64,000 nucleotides of DNA from Rheinheimera mangrovi (GTDB taxonomy: Bacteria; Pseudomonadota; Gammaproteobacteria; Enterobacterales; Alteromonadaceae). A program made the position numbers and the translations under genes. The stretch lies in assembly GCF_003990335.1 (NCBI RefSeq), contig NZ_CP034683.1:1378501-1442500 (forward strand). The letters run 5' to 3'. Below are positions 36,179 to 45,061 of the stretch, in pieces; within the stretch, counting starts at the first letter, position 1, and each line of letters opens with the position of its first letter. The notes beneath the pieces were generated by a model, which was not told the DNA's origin, did no database searches, and was given only the letters and a program-made list of their open reading frames with translations.

Positions 36179-37815
36179 TAATTAAGCATCTCCACAATTA
36201 TCTTACTTAATAGCTCAGGTGAAAAATTTGAGTAATCTCTAATAGCTTCATCTATATTTTTATTTTTTGCTATTTTTGCTACTTCTTCCCTGAAAATAGA
36301 ATTTGAATTTAAGTCTCCAAATACATCAATCATTATTTGGTGAGTGTCAGCTCCGAAAGTCTCTATATTGGGTTTGTTAAGCTTGGTAATGCTTGTGTTT
36401 CTTGTAAGAATTGTTACTTGCTCTGAAGGGGTTTCTCTTAAAACAAGAGCAGAATGCGTCGCAATTAAGGCGACTGAATTTGTATCTCTTAGTACAAGAG
36501 TTAATGAATTAATGAAGTGAGTTAATAAATTTGGGTGAAGATAATTTTCAGGTTCCTCAATAATAATTAGGCTGTTTGTCTCTATAGTTGATATTAATGA
36601 ATACATAGAAACAAGGAAAGAAAATTGCCCTGAACTAAGAGTTATTTCTGTGCCTTCCCTGTAGAAGTTAATATCCTCATTTGGTAGGACATATTCAATC
36701 TCTGAGGAGTGAGGGAGCATTCCTCTCCACCTTAAAACTAAATCATTTTCTTCTTCTACTAGTTGAGTGAAATTACTATAAAGTTTATTTCCCGCATTCG
36801 TTTTTATTGAGAAGGAAAATCCAGGAATTACTTTGTTTGTTACCTTGTCAATTAAATCTACTTGCCTGAACATTCCTCTTTTTCTTCTGTCTCTGTAGTT
36901 CACGCTCTCTATCATGGATAATAAATTTATCCTTGTTCCTCTTCGATTGCTGCTGCTGTAGTGCCACTGAGACGTTAGTGATATGAAATGATATTGCTCT
37001 ATGCTTTTTGTGTTTCTAATTAGCGCTGATGGTTTGTAACAGTTGTCATTTATTGTGTTTGATAGTGTTATAATTCGATTGAATAGTGTTTCAGAAATCG
37101 CTCTGCTGCTTAGATAATTTCTTATCATATCATTGAGTAAGTATGTTTTTCCACTTCCATTCTTTCCAATTAAAGTGTGAAATGGTATATCTATATTCGC
37201 CGAATTTTCAAAATGTAATTTGTGACTTTCTTTTCTCTCAGTTACTAAATTTATGTAGGAAGGTCTATGCATGTGGTATGTTACGTCTTGCCCATCGTCT
37301 AGCTGCTTGTAACCATGCTCAAATGAATATCTAATAGATGACTGTCTGAGGAGTGTTTTTCCTATTGATTCTGTTGGGTATTTTTTAATGAATTTAGTGT
37401 TTCTATTTTTCTTATAATTATAAGCGTAGTCGTTTAATAAAATGAAAAACTTTCTAGCCTCTTCGTTCGAGAGGTTACTATTTATATACCTGTATGCATC
37501 TTCCGATGCTTGGCTTACGTAGTCGCATTTCCAGTTGTGAATTATTTGATGTAAAGATATGTTCCCGTGAGATAGTTCTTCATACAAATCGCTCTCATTT
37601 TTACTATAACCAATAAGTAGCATTGTTATCTGGTTTGGTGTTTCGTGAGGGCCGTGCTCCATGTGTCGCCCCTCGACTATTACTGATAATATTATTTCGA
37701 ATATATTTTTGCCATTTAACATTGTTTTTGTTCGTGATGAATCATGAAGTCGAAGATATAAACTTCCATCTTTAAATGATCTATTGTTGATTAAGATATT
37801 TTTTTTGTTAATCAT
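36178..37815 (-). CDS. ABC/OLD-type ATPase, PtuA-like
   Basis: This 545-residue protein has Walker A GKNGSGKT at 217-224, an ABC-type signature ITLSSGQFSFL near 395, Walker B LIIIEEPENYLHPN near 425, and a switch histidine in ALIATHSALVLRE. This is the SMC/OLD-like ATPase set found in PtuA and other defence ATPases. Unusually, about 200 residues precede Walker A. They are mostly helical and polar, with no motif I recognise, and may be a sensor or partner-binding domain. The gene is AT-rich. It lies 67 bases downstream of the helicase gene on the same strand and is coupled to the HNH gene. Confidence 0.82.
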   Translation of the reverse strand: MINKKNILINNRSFKDGSLYLRLHDSSRTKTMLNGKNIFEIILSVIVEGRHMEHGPHETPNQITMLLIGYSKNESDLYEELSHGNISLHQIIHNWKCDYVSQASEDAYRYINSNLSNEEARKFFILLNDYAYNYKKNRNTKFIKKYPTESIGKTLLRQSSIRYSFEHGYKQLDDGQDVTYHMHRPSYINLVTERKESHKLHFENSANIDIPFHTLIGKNGSGKTYLLNDMIRNYLSSRAISETLFNRIITLSNTINDNCYKPSALIRNTKSIEQYHFISLTSQWHYSSSNRRGTRINLLSMIESVNYRDRRKRGMFRQVDLIDKVTNKVIPGFSFSIKTNAGNKLYSNFTQLVEEENDLVLRWRGMLPHSSEIEYVLPNEDINFYREGTEITLSSGQFSFLVSMYSLISTIETNSLIIIEEPENYLHPNLLTHFINSLTLVLRDTNSVALIATHSALVLRETPSEQVTILTRNTSITKLNKPNIETFGADTHQIMIDVFGDLNSNSIFREEVAKIAKNKNIDEAIRDYSNFSPELLSKIIVEMLN

Positions 37816-37882
37816 TCGATACTAAGCTCCATCTTTCTAAATGAAAATTTTCGTGTCAGAACATGCTCCTTGTGTTGAGGAG

Positions 37883-40800
37883 CTAAATTTTGACCGCAAT
37901 CTTCAACCGCTCATTCTCACAAACCAATACACCTTTATCACACTGTACCTGAGCCAACTTCGCCATTCGTTCCGCAGCCTGTGCCGTTGCGCGCTGAAAC
38001 CCTAACAGACCCAAAGCTGCGGATGCTGCATCCGTTACACTGATAGCGTGTGCGTCTTGCACTGTAAGTAATAGGGCATTGGTCAGTTCGGCATCACAGA
38101 CGTTTTCGAGCTTGCGGGTGGCTGTGTCGGCGCTGTTCCAGTTTCTGAGTTTGACTGTGCTGCGGCCTTGCGGCCATAACACTTCGTCTTTATCTAACTG
38201 GATCAGCCCTTTGGCAACGGCGCTTTCAATGGCTTGATCGACAGTGCGTTTAATTTTGGCACCAACTCGTGTCAGGCCAGCGGCGTTGGCTAAGCGTGTG
38301 GCCATTAAGCTGGCGAATATTGGGTATTCGGTTTCAACAATACGCTCCACCGCATGCACCAACATACTTAAAGGAATGGCACTGAAATCATCGACATGAG
38401 GGATATTTAGCTTAGACACATCAGCTTTTTTATAGGGCGTAGTGCAGGCTTCAAACTCTGGTTGTTCTTCCTCTACCTGCAATATAGGCGCTGCAACAAG
38501 CTCTGGCGCAGCAACCTGGTGTTTCACTTGTCTGGTGCTAGTGGCTTGTGCCGCCATCGATACCATCAGTTCGTTATGCTGTGTTATGGCTTTATCTATC
38601 AATACTTTCAGGCGATGTAACTCAGCCTCTGGATCGCGAAACCAGTCGGTGGACCAAATGCGCTCAAAGCTCCAGCCAAGGCCTTCCAGCACACTTTGCC
38701 GCAGCCGTTCGCGGTCGCGGGCTGAAGCGGCCTGGTAATAACCTGCACCGTCATATTCCAGCGCTAATACAAATTTACTGGGGTCTTCAGGATGCTTGAT
38801 AGCTAAGTCGATATAGTAACCCTGACTGCCGACCCGGGTGGCTACCTGATAACCTAATCGCTGTATTGCCTGATGCAGCAGAGCACCAAAAGCAAAGTTT
38901 TGTTCCTGCTCTTTTTCATGGGCTTTGTTCAACTGGCCTGATTCGGCAAATTGCAAAAAGATTTGCAGCGAACGCACACCAAAAGGGCTGTCTGCTTCAA
39001 CTTTTAATTCATCACCTTTGAAGTTGGCAAAGACTTCCATCGCCAGCCGTGCGCGTGAGATCAGCACGTTTAAGCGCCGTTCACCACCGGGTTTATTCAG
39101 CAGGCCAAAATTCTGGCTCAGTTGGCCTGTGCTGGTTTTGCCATAACAAATACTGATATAAATAACGTCGCGCTCGTCGCCCTGCACGTTCTCCAGATTT
39201 TTTACAAAAAACTCATCGCCACCCGCATGTCGTGCAAAGAATTCGTCGGTTTCTGGGTGTAAGCGGCGCTCTTTTTCCAGCTCAAGCAAGATGGCATCAC
39301 GCTGCGAAAGGCTAAAGGCTACAACACCCAAGGACAGGTGAGGTTTGCTTAACGCATGGTTTAACACGGCCGCTACTACAGCTTTTACTTCGCCCGGATT
39401 AGTGCGTGAACCGCCTTTGTCGTAATGAGTTTCCGGTAAATGATGAAACTTCAGCCCTGTTGCATCGGGGTGAAAACCCGGGCTTGGGAAGGCCACTAAC
39501 TTGTTTTTATAAAACTGGTCGTTGGATACTGCAATCAGTGAATCGTGGCGGGAGCGATAGTGCCAGCGCAGCATTTTGCTGGCCGCGCCACGTGCTTCCA
39601 TCAGTGCCAAAATACTTTCCATTTCTGCAGTGGCGCTGCTTTCCAGCTCTTCTTCTTCCAGTTCAACGGCTTTACCAAACAAGTTGCTTGGTGGCATTTG
39701 CTTACTGTCACCCACCACTATCACCTGCCGCCCACGCAGCATAGCGCCCAAGGCATCAGGGGCAGGAATTTGGCTGGCTTCATCAAAGATCACTAAGTCA
39801 AAATCCAAAGCTCCTTGTTTCAGGTAGGTGGCGATGGACATGGGGCTCATCATAAAAATAGGTTTTATTTGCTGGATCACGTGACCGGCTTCAGCCAGCA
39901 GTTTTCGGATAGGAATATGGCGCTTTTTCTTACCCATTTCGCGCAGCACTAATTCCATTTCACCTTTCGCTGATTTCTTCGGTAAGCGCTCGTACAAGGT
40001 GTTCACCAACAGCTCCTGGGCGAAAAACAAACTGTTGCCGTCGATACGTTTAAAGTCGCGCAGGCTTTGCTCATGTTTATTGCGGTCAAAGCGCCGTATG
40101 GCTTCCGAGCTGTCGTAGGCATGATCAACCAAACCACGGAAATAACTAAGCTCGAATACTGTCATTAGCAGGTCTGGGGCTGTATGCCATGAGTACGCCA
40201 GTTCAGTGAAAGTTTTGATTTTATAAGGCTCAAAGGCCTGAATAATCTGGTTGTAGCGCGCGAAATCGTAAAGCAGGGCAGAGTTTTTCCAGCCTTCTAA
40301 TAAAGCATTGAGCTGGGGAAATTGCATGGCCGCTAAATCGTGGTTTGGATTGCTGTTAGGGATTTGTATCAGCTCTTTCAGCGTTTGAGCTTGCACTGCA
40401 ATGGCGTTACAAAGCGTTGTTAGTGAGTTCGCCTGATCACGCAGCAGCTTTTTATCAACTCCTGTATCAATCAGTTCAGCCAATGACTGCGACAATTCAA
40501 GACGATTTACTTTGGTATAAAAGGTGCTGATCCAGCTATGGATTTGAGTTAATTCAGTATGCTCTGAAAACTCGCCTTGCCACTGAGCGCCAAAGACTTC
40601 AGACAAAATAGCGTGGTAGCTGGTCAGCTCTTTTTTCGCGCTTTGATAGGCTAAAGCAGTATCTAATGCAGTGAGCCAGTCAGCGGACGATGCTGGCAGA
40701 GTGCCACGCCAAAGCCCTGCTAAGTTAGCTTTTGCTTGTCGATAGCTGGATGACAGGAAACGCCACCATTTATCTGTTTTACCAATCAAGCCCTGGCGGA

Positions 40801-42649
40801 TACTCAATAAATCGGCATCCAGCGCTTGAGCTATAAAGTGTTGTTCGCAGCTGGTTTTAAGAGTTAAGAAAGTGGCTAAACAAGCCAGACCATTATCGAT
40901 CCGTTTTTGTTCAACAGCCCATAAAGGGTTATTTACTTTAACCTGTTTAAGATCTGGCACTTCGGATAGCCAGCTTGTTGTTGCGATCAGCGGGGTAACT
41001 TGTTGCAAGCTTTGTGGTTTTTCAAGCTTCAGAAATGCGCTGACGGTTTGAGTTTGTGCATCAAGTTGGCTAAGTAGCTGGCTTATTTCTGCCAAAGCTG
41101 AGGTTAGCGCTTGTTGCAAGGCAGGAGAAAAGTCAGTACGGCCAGACATCGCAAAAGGATGTGCTGCAGGCACACCAACACGTTCCAGTTGCTGCACTAA
41201 TTCTGCCACCAGCTTTCTGGCATTGCTGTATTGCTCGGCTGTCCATTGTTCAAAGCAGCTAAAAGGCAAAGTTGGCAAAGAACTTTCGGGATCTTTTGTT
41301 TTCAGCTGCAACAGAGAGCCTAAAGCTTCAATATAATTAAGGCTACTGCGCAAAACAGGGGCGCGAATGGCATGCACATAAGCATCCAGTGAAGCTTTTG
41401 ATTCTGCCAAATCCGACAGCTCTTGCTGGCGATTTCCGGTTTGTGGCCGCCCTTGTTCCAGTGATTCAGCGATAGATTCCAGCACAGCTTTTTTGGTACT
41501 TTTGTGGCTGTGCAGTTCCAGTACGGCAAAGCCCATATGAGTTTCATCAAGGCGCTTTTTCACTACCTCAAGTGCTGCCATTTTTTGCGCCACAAAAAGC
41601 ACTTTTTTACCCAAAGCAACAGCTTCGGCAATGATGTTGGTGATGGTTTGGGATTTGCCTGTACCTGGCGGGCCTTGAATGATTAAGTCTGCACCAGACT
41701 TCATGGCGAGGATGGCTTCAATCTGGCTGGAGTCGGCGTCTTTTACCAAGTGGAGTTTTTCCGGATGATTCAGATCATCCTGGTTAATCTCGACATTGTG
41801 ATCAAAACCATCCCGGAATAAGCGGCCAATCAAAGGCAATTGGGATGGTTTTTTTCCTTCAGGCCAGCCGGACGGGTCAAGGTCCATATACATCTGAAAC
41901 TTGCCAAATGAGAACAGCCCTAAACCTATTTTGTCCTGATGCACCCGCCATGAAGGTTGTGCTGCAATTGCATCTGTCACCGCCTGATAGTAATCAGAAA
42001 CCGTCATGTCATCTGAGTAGGTTGGCAGCAATAACTTAAATTCTGTTCTGAGCTTTGCCGCTAAAGTCAGGTTTGAGCCCAGATCTTCGCCTGTATAACG
42101 CAACTTAAAACTGTCGCGTGCAGAAGAGCGGGTAAGTTCGACAGGGATCAGAATTAACGGCGCATACCTTGAAACTGATGAGTTGGTTGGCTCGTTCCAC
42201 TGTAAAAAACCAAGAGCCAGATACAGAACCTCAACACCTTGTTCCTGCAGCATGGTGTGCGCTTCAGTTTCGAGTTTCAGCAGTGCTTTATCCAGCTTTG
42301 CTGGTATCAGCCCAGTTTGCAGGTATTTATCGCTAAAGCGTGCAGCGCCTTTCTTTTGTTCCAGATACAAATCAAGCGGTGGTAATTCGGAGTCGTCGTC
42401 CGACTGAAAGAAGCTTCCTTCATCTTCGTTGTCGGCAATTTTTTGTTGATAAGCTTCTGGCAGCGGCAAAAAGCTAAGGGTGTTTTCCTGCTCAACCAGC
42501 ATCTGAAAAATCTTGGCAGATTGTTCATCAATAATGTCGAGGGATTTGCTGCCACTGCGGTAATTTAATTGGGGGTTGGATCGAAGACCCATATCAAGTA
42601 ATTCAAGACGCGCACGTTCCAACTGCTGCTCAACAACCATAAAATCCAT
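37883..42649 (-). CDS. SF1 helicase-nuclease (DUF4011/AAA_11-12/REase/DUF3320)
   Basis: This is a 1,588-residue multidomain protein. The N-terminus (about 5-290) resembles DUF4011. Walker A QGPPGTGKSQT is near residue 326, and a long helical insertion follows (about 400-900). Helicase motif II LVIFDEASQIPAPD is near 955, motif III GDSKQMPPS follows, then LRWHYRSRH and a C-terminal motif set (VQGDERDVIYIS, LNVLISRARLAM). A Vsr/MTES_1575-like endonuclease domain lies around 1235-1340, with acidic LEYDGAGYY and an ERL-RQ helix, and a DUF3320 domain at about 1415-1490. Proteins of this build are SF1 nucleic-acid helicases often seen near defence genes. Composition is closer to the chromosome than that of the ATPase-HNH pair, so the two parts may have different histories. 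Confidence 0.85.
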   Translation of the reverse strand: MDFMVVEQQLERARLELLDMGLRSNPQLNYRSGSKSLDIIDEQSAKIFQMLVEQENTLSFLPLPEAYQQKIADNEDEGSFFQSDDDSELPPLDLYLEQKKGAARFSDKYLQTGLIPAKLDKALLKLETEAHTMLQEQGVEVLYLALGFLQWNEPTNSSVSRYAPLILIPVELTRSSARDSFKLRYTGEDLGSNLTLAAKLRTEFKLLLPTYSDDMTVSDYYQAVTDAIAAQPSWRVHQDKIGLGLFSFGKFQMYMDLDPSGWPEGKKPSQLPLIGRLFRDGFDHNVEINQDDLNHPEKLHLVKDADSSQIEAILAMKSGADLIIQGPPGTGKSQTITNIIAEAVALGKKVLFVAQKMAALEVVKKRLDETHMGFAVLELHSHKSTKKAVLESIAESLEQGRPQTGNRQQELSDLAESKASLDAYVHAIRAPVLRSSLNYIEALGSLLQLKTKDPESSLPTLPFSCFEQWTAEQYSNARKLVAELVQQLERVGVPAAHPFAMSGRTDFSPALQQALTSALAEISQLLSQLDAQTQTVSAFLKLEKPQSLQQVTPLIATTSWLSEVPDLKQVKVNNPLWAVEQKRIDNGLACLATFLTLKTSCEQHFIAQALDADLLSIRQGLIGKTDKWWRFLSSSYRQAKANLAGLWRGTLPASSADWLTALDTALAYQSAKKELTSYHAILSEVFGAQWQGEFSEHTELTQIHSWISTFYTKVNRLELSQSLAELIDTGVDKKLLRDQANSLTTLCNAIAVQAQTLKELIQIPNSNPNHDLAAMQFPQLNALLEGWKNSALLYDFARYNQIIQAFEPYKIKTFTELAYSWHTAPDLLMTVFELSYFRGLVDHAYDSSEAIRRFDRNKHEQSLRDFKRIDGNSLFFAQELLVNTLYERLPKKSAKGEMELVLREMGKKKRHIPIRKLLAEAGHVIQQIKPIFMMSPMSIATYLKQGALDFDLVIFDEASQIPAPDALGAMLRGRQVIVVGDSKQMPPSNLFGKAVELEEEELESSATAEMESILALMEARGAASKMLRWHYRSRHDSLIAVSNDQFYKNKLVAFPSPGFHPDATGLKFHHLPETHYDKGGSRTNPGEVKAVVAAVLNHALSKPHLSLGVVAFSLSQRDAILLELEKERRLHPETDEFFARHAGGDEFFVKNLENVQGDERDVIYISICYGKTSTGQLSQNFGLLNKPGGERRLNVLISRARLAMEVFANFKGDELKVEADSPFGVRSLQIFLQFAESGQLNKAHEKEQEQNFAFGALLHQAIQRLGYQVATRVGSQGYYIDLAIKHPEDPSKFVLALEYDGAGYYQAASARDRERLRQSVLEGLGWSFERIWSTDWFRDPEAELHRLKVLIDKAITQHNELMVSMAAQATSTRQVKHQVAAPELVAAPILQVEEEQPEFEACTTPYKKADVSKLNIPHVDDFSAIPLSMLVHAVERIVETEYPIFASLMATRLANAAGLTRVGAKIKRTVDQAIESAVAKGLIQLDKDEVLWPQGRSTVKLRNWNSADTATRKLENVCDAELTNALLLTVQDAHAISVTDAASAALGLLGFQRATAQAAERMAKLAQVQCDKGVLVCENERLKIAVKI

Positions 42650-42957
42650 CTCCGGTCTGCTTGAATACCCATCGCCTTTGTTGTCTGCTGGTTATTTATT
42701 TCTAATTGCGGCGATGGTTAAAAAACTACCATAACAACGCTTGTTTCCAAAAGCAATATTGGGGTTGGTTGTCGTCGAAGTGCTTAGTTACGAAGTGCTG
42801 CGTTATTGCCAGAACCGCAACAACGACGCAGAAACTGAATAGCGGTTAAAAACAAAAATCCCAGTGCCAAAAATTAAGGTATCAGCCGTGCGCCTTGCTG
42901 GAATGGGGTTTAATCAGTATGATTAATTTTGAATCACTTTACATCAGGAGCATCGCT
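42650..42957 (+). other. Helicase/antitoxin divergent spacer
   Basis: 308 bases without a gene. It must hold the promoter of the helicase operon on the minus strand and that of the antitoxin on the plus strand. Only the palindrome at 42910-42926 stands out. Confidence 0.5.
42910..42926. promoter_or_regulatory. Candidate autoregulatory operator of the ParDE-type pair
   Basis: TTAATCAGTATGATTAA is a perfect 7-bp inverted repeat with a 3-base centre, 31 bases before the antitoxin start. Ribbon-helix-helix antitoxins commonly bind such sites to repress their own operon; binding here is inferred. Confidence 0.6.
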
Positions 42958-43227
42958 GTGGCACAAGCCGGAACTAAAGTGTTAACCGCACATATCCCGT
43001 TGCCGTTGGCTGAAAAAGTTGACCAAATGGCTGAACGCTTAGAGCGCTCCCGCGGTTGGATTATGAAACAAGCTTTATCTGCCTGGCTGGAACAGGAAGA
43101 AGAGCGCGAACGCTTAACTCGTGAAGCTTTGGCAGATGTAGATGCAGGGCAGGTGATCGATCATCAGGCTGTGCAGGCATGGGCCGAAAGCTTAGGCACA
43201 GATAACCCGTTAGCGGTGCCAGGCTAA
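42958..43227 (+). CDS. CopG/ParD-like ribbon-helix-helix antitoxin
   Basis: This 89-residue protein has an N-terminal ribbon-helix-helix fold (KVLTAHIPLPLAEKVDQMAE then RSRGWIMKQALSAWLEQ) and an acidic C-terminal tail that should bind the toxin. I chose the GTG at 42958 because AGGAG lies seven bases upstream; an open frame 21 codons longer crosses the operator. Its TAA overlaps the toxin ATG by one base. Confidence 0.88.
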   Translation: MAQAGTKVLTAHIPLPLAEKVDQMAERLERSRGWIMKQALSAWLEQEEERERLTREALADVDAGQVIDHQAVQAWAESLGTDNPLAVPG

Positions 43228-43502
43228 TGGAATTGAAGTGGACCAGTAAAGCATTGTCGGATTTAGCCCGACTTTACGAATTTCTGGCTCCGGAAAATAA
43301 ACAGGCGGCCGCCAAAACAGTACTAAGTTTGATCAAAGCACCCACACTATTACTGACTAATCCGCGTATAGGCGAGCAGTTATTCGAGTTTTTACCGCGA
43401 GAAGTGAGGCGATTATTAGTAGGGCATTTTGAGATGCGCTACGAACTCCAGCAGCAGACCATTTATATATTGCGGCTTTGGCATACAAGAGAAGAGCGCT
43501 GA
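43227..43502 (+). CDS. ParE/RelE-superfamily toxin
   Basis: This 91-residue protein has the ParE pattern: WTSKALSDLARLYEFLAP at the start, PRIGEQLFEF in the middle, and EVRRLLVGHFEMRYEL with YILRLWHTRE at the end. ParE toxins poison DNA gyrase. It is translationally coupled to the antitoxin. The IS3 element begins 68 bases downstream, so the module is intact. Confidence 0.9.
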   Translation: MELKWTSKALSDLARLYEFLAPENKQAAAKTVLSLIKAPTLLLTNPRIGEQLFEFLPREVRRLLVGHFEMRYELQQQTIYILRLWHTREER

Positions 43503-43587
43503 ATAGAGCGGAAGTGTCTCACTCTACCTGATTGCCACTCCCCAATTAGGTTTGTTATTTAGTCTTCATTGAATCGCCACCAATAAA

Positions 43588-44418
43588 CTAGACACTTCCC
43601 AGCCGTTCTTGGTAACGGTTTTCATACTCTACCGGTGACAGCAGATTATTGGAACCATGTTTCCGTTTACTGTTGTAAAACATTTCAATGTAATCAAACA
43701 CATCACTTCTGGCCTCATCACGCGTCGTGTAGACTTTCCGCTTGATCCGCTCTCGCTTTAACAACTGGAAGAAGCTTTCTGCCACTGCATTGTCATGACA
43801 GTTTCCGCGTCTGCTCATGCTGCCTTGTAAGCCATGAGTTTTCAGGAATGCCTGCCAGTCATGGCTGGTGTATTGGCTCCCTTGGTCGGAGTGAACCATC
43901 ACCTGTTTTTTAGGCTGACGTCGCCACACGGCCATCAGCAATGCGTTCAGCACAATATCTTTGCTGATTTGGGAATGCATCGACCAGCCAACAACCTTGC
44001 GCGAGAACAAATCCACAACCACAGCCAAATACAGCCACCCCTCATGCGTGCGGATGTACGTGATATCAGTTACCCATACCTCGTCAGGCACTAACGGATT
44101 AAACTGCCGCTGCAAGCGGTTCGGCGTAATGATATGGCTGTCCCCCTTACGTGATCTGGGTTTGCGATATCCAACCTGTGCTTTAAGCCCTTCGGATTGC
44201 ATCAACCGGTATACCCGGTTAATGCCGCAAGACTCGCCGAAATCACGTAAATCAGAATGAATTTTACGGTAGCCATACACACAACCAGACTCCAGCCAAA
44301 ACTGTTTTATTAATCCTGTCAGCCGCCGGTTTGCTTTATCGCGTTTCGACAGCGATGCCTTACTCCACGCATAGTATCCACTGGGATGCACATCCAACAT
44401 GTTACAAAGCCAGCGCAC
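43588..44418 (-). CDS. IS3-family transposase OrfB (DDE integrase domain)
   Basis: The listed frame begins at an internal ATG and encodes 276 residues. The natural product is the OrfAB fusion made by -1 frameshifting from orfA. After the shift the protein reads SRGVLRKAVRLRYAFIKEH and continues into this frame. The HTH_21 region and rve core are present with the DDE residues in VTDITY, VHSDQGSQY and the AESFF segment (about residues 117, 178 and 214). It catalyses copy-out/paste-in transposition. Confidence 0.95.
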   Translation of the reverse strand: MRWLCNMLDVHPSGYYAWSKASLSKRDKANRRLTGLIKQFWLESGCVYGYRKIHSDLRDFGESCGINRVYRLMQSEGLKAQVGYRKPRSRKGDSHIITPNRLQRQFNPLVPDEVWVTDITYIRTHEGWLYLAVVVDLFSRKVVGWSMHSQISKDIVLNALLMAVWRRQPKKQVMVHSDQGSQYTSHDWQAFLKTHGLQGSMSRRGNCHDNAVAESFFQLLKRERIKRKVYTTRDEARSDVFDYIEMFYNSKRKHGSNNLLSPVEYENRYQERLGSV

Positions 44419-44456
44419 CGGCCAGCTGTCGCAGTGTTCTTTAATGAAGGCGTATC

Positions 44457-44741
44457 TTAGTCGGACAGCTTTGCGAAGTACGCCGCGGCTTTTTTTAGAA
44501 TGTCGCGCTCTTCGGTGGCTCGCTTCAGCTCTTTTTGCAGTCGCTTAATCTCGGCCTGAGCGTCAGCCAAATCATTATGCTGTTGTTTGTCAGGACCGTA
44601 CTTTTTAATCCAGGCGTACAGGCTGTGCGTGGTGATATCGAGCCGTTTGGCAACATCCGCAACTGAATGGCCGCGATCAACGACCTGCTTAACTGCTTCG
44701 ATTCTGAATTCTTCGGGGTAACGTTTACTGCTCATAGGCAC
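44457..44741 (-). CDS. IS3-family transposase OrfA
   Basis: This 94-residue protein has an N-terminal helix-turn-helix (RYPEEFRIEAVKQVVDRGHS, then DVAKRLDITTHSLYAWIKKY) and a C-terminal leucine-zipper-like coiled coil (about 55-85). It binds the element ends and regulates transposition. Confidence 0.95.
   Translation of the reverse strand: MPMSSKRYPEEFRIEAVKQVVDRGHSVADVAKRLDITTHSLYAWIKKYGPDKQQHNDLADAQAEIKRLQKELKRATEERDILKKAAAYFAKLSD
44490..44496 (-). promoter_or_regulatory. Programmed -1 frameshift site (A7)
   Basis: The minus strand reads CTA AAA AAA GCC, a slippery A7 run inside the end of orfA. Slipping back one base opens the orfB frame with no stop before the DDE domain. Confidence 0.9.
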
Positions 44742-44842
44742 CTCTCTTTGAGTTAGTTTATCTAACTGAAAGGTGTCTAGGAAATTAGTGGCGATTCACA
44801 TATCTGCCAACACCCTTCTTCATAACTCATAATCAGATCAAA

Positions 44843-44917
44843 ACACTTCAAAGCCTATAGATTGAAATACATCAAAACCTATAAATGGTATTACACTAAA
44901 ACCTGTAGATTAATCCC
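44843..44917. repeat. Three degenerate ~24-bp direct repeats
   Basis: Three units resemble each other: ACTTCAAAGCCTATAGATT, ACATCAAAACCTATAAATGG and ACACTAAAACCTGTAGATT. They are spaced about 24 bases apart, just right of the IS. They could be protein-binding iterons or a decayed repeat; no function can be assigned. Confidence 0.5.
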
Positions 44918-45061
44918 TAGAACTGTCAGGAGCTGGCGGCTCTAGTGGCTGAAAGGCTGGTCAGCCAGATATAAAGGTCGACAAGAGTGAGCTCTAAGCT
45001 GAAATGTTAGAGCTTGTTATGACTGTTATATAAAACACTGCGAAAGATGACAGCAATGGGC

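Larger units (their letters stand above)
43570..44798 (-). mobile_element. Complete IS3-family insertion sequence
   Basis: The 1,229-bp element has imperfect terminal inverted repeats of about 28 bp starting TGAATCGCCAC at both ends. It is flanked by a 3-bp direct repeat CAT (43567-43569 and 44799-44801), the usual IS3-family target duplication. It carries orfA and orfB with an A7 frameshift site between them, and both reading frames are intact, so it looks active or recently so. Confidence 0.95.

Noticed and set aside
35372..37815. Retron with PtuAB effectors
   Set aside because: No reverse transcriptase or msr/msd-like structured region was found next to the ATPase-HNH pair.
38442..42407. 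Plus-strand frames across the helicase gene
   Set aside because: All are shadows of the long minus-strand coding sequence with Cys/Arg/Ser-rich translations.
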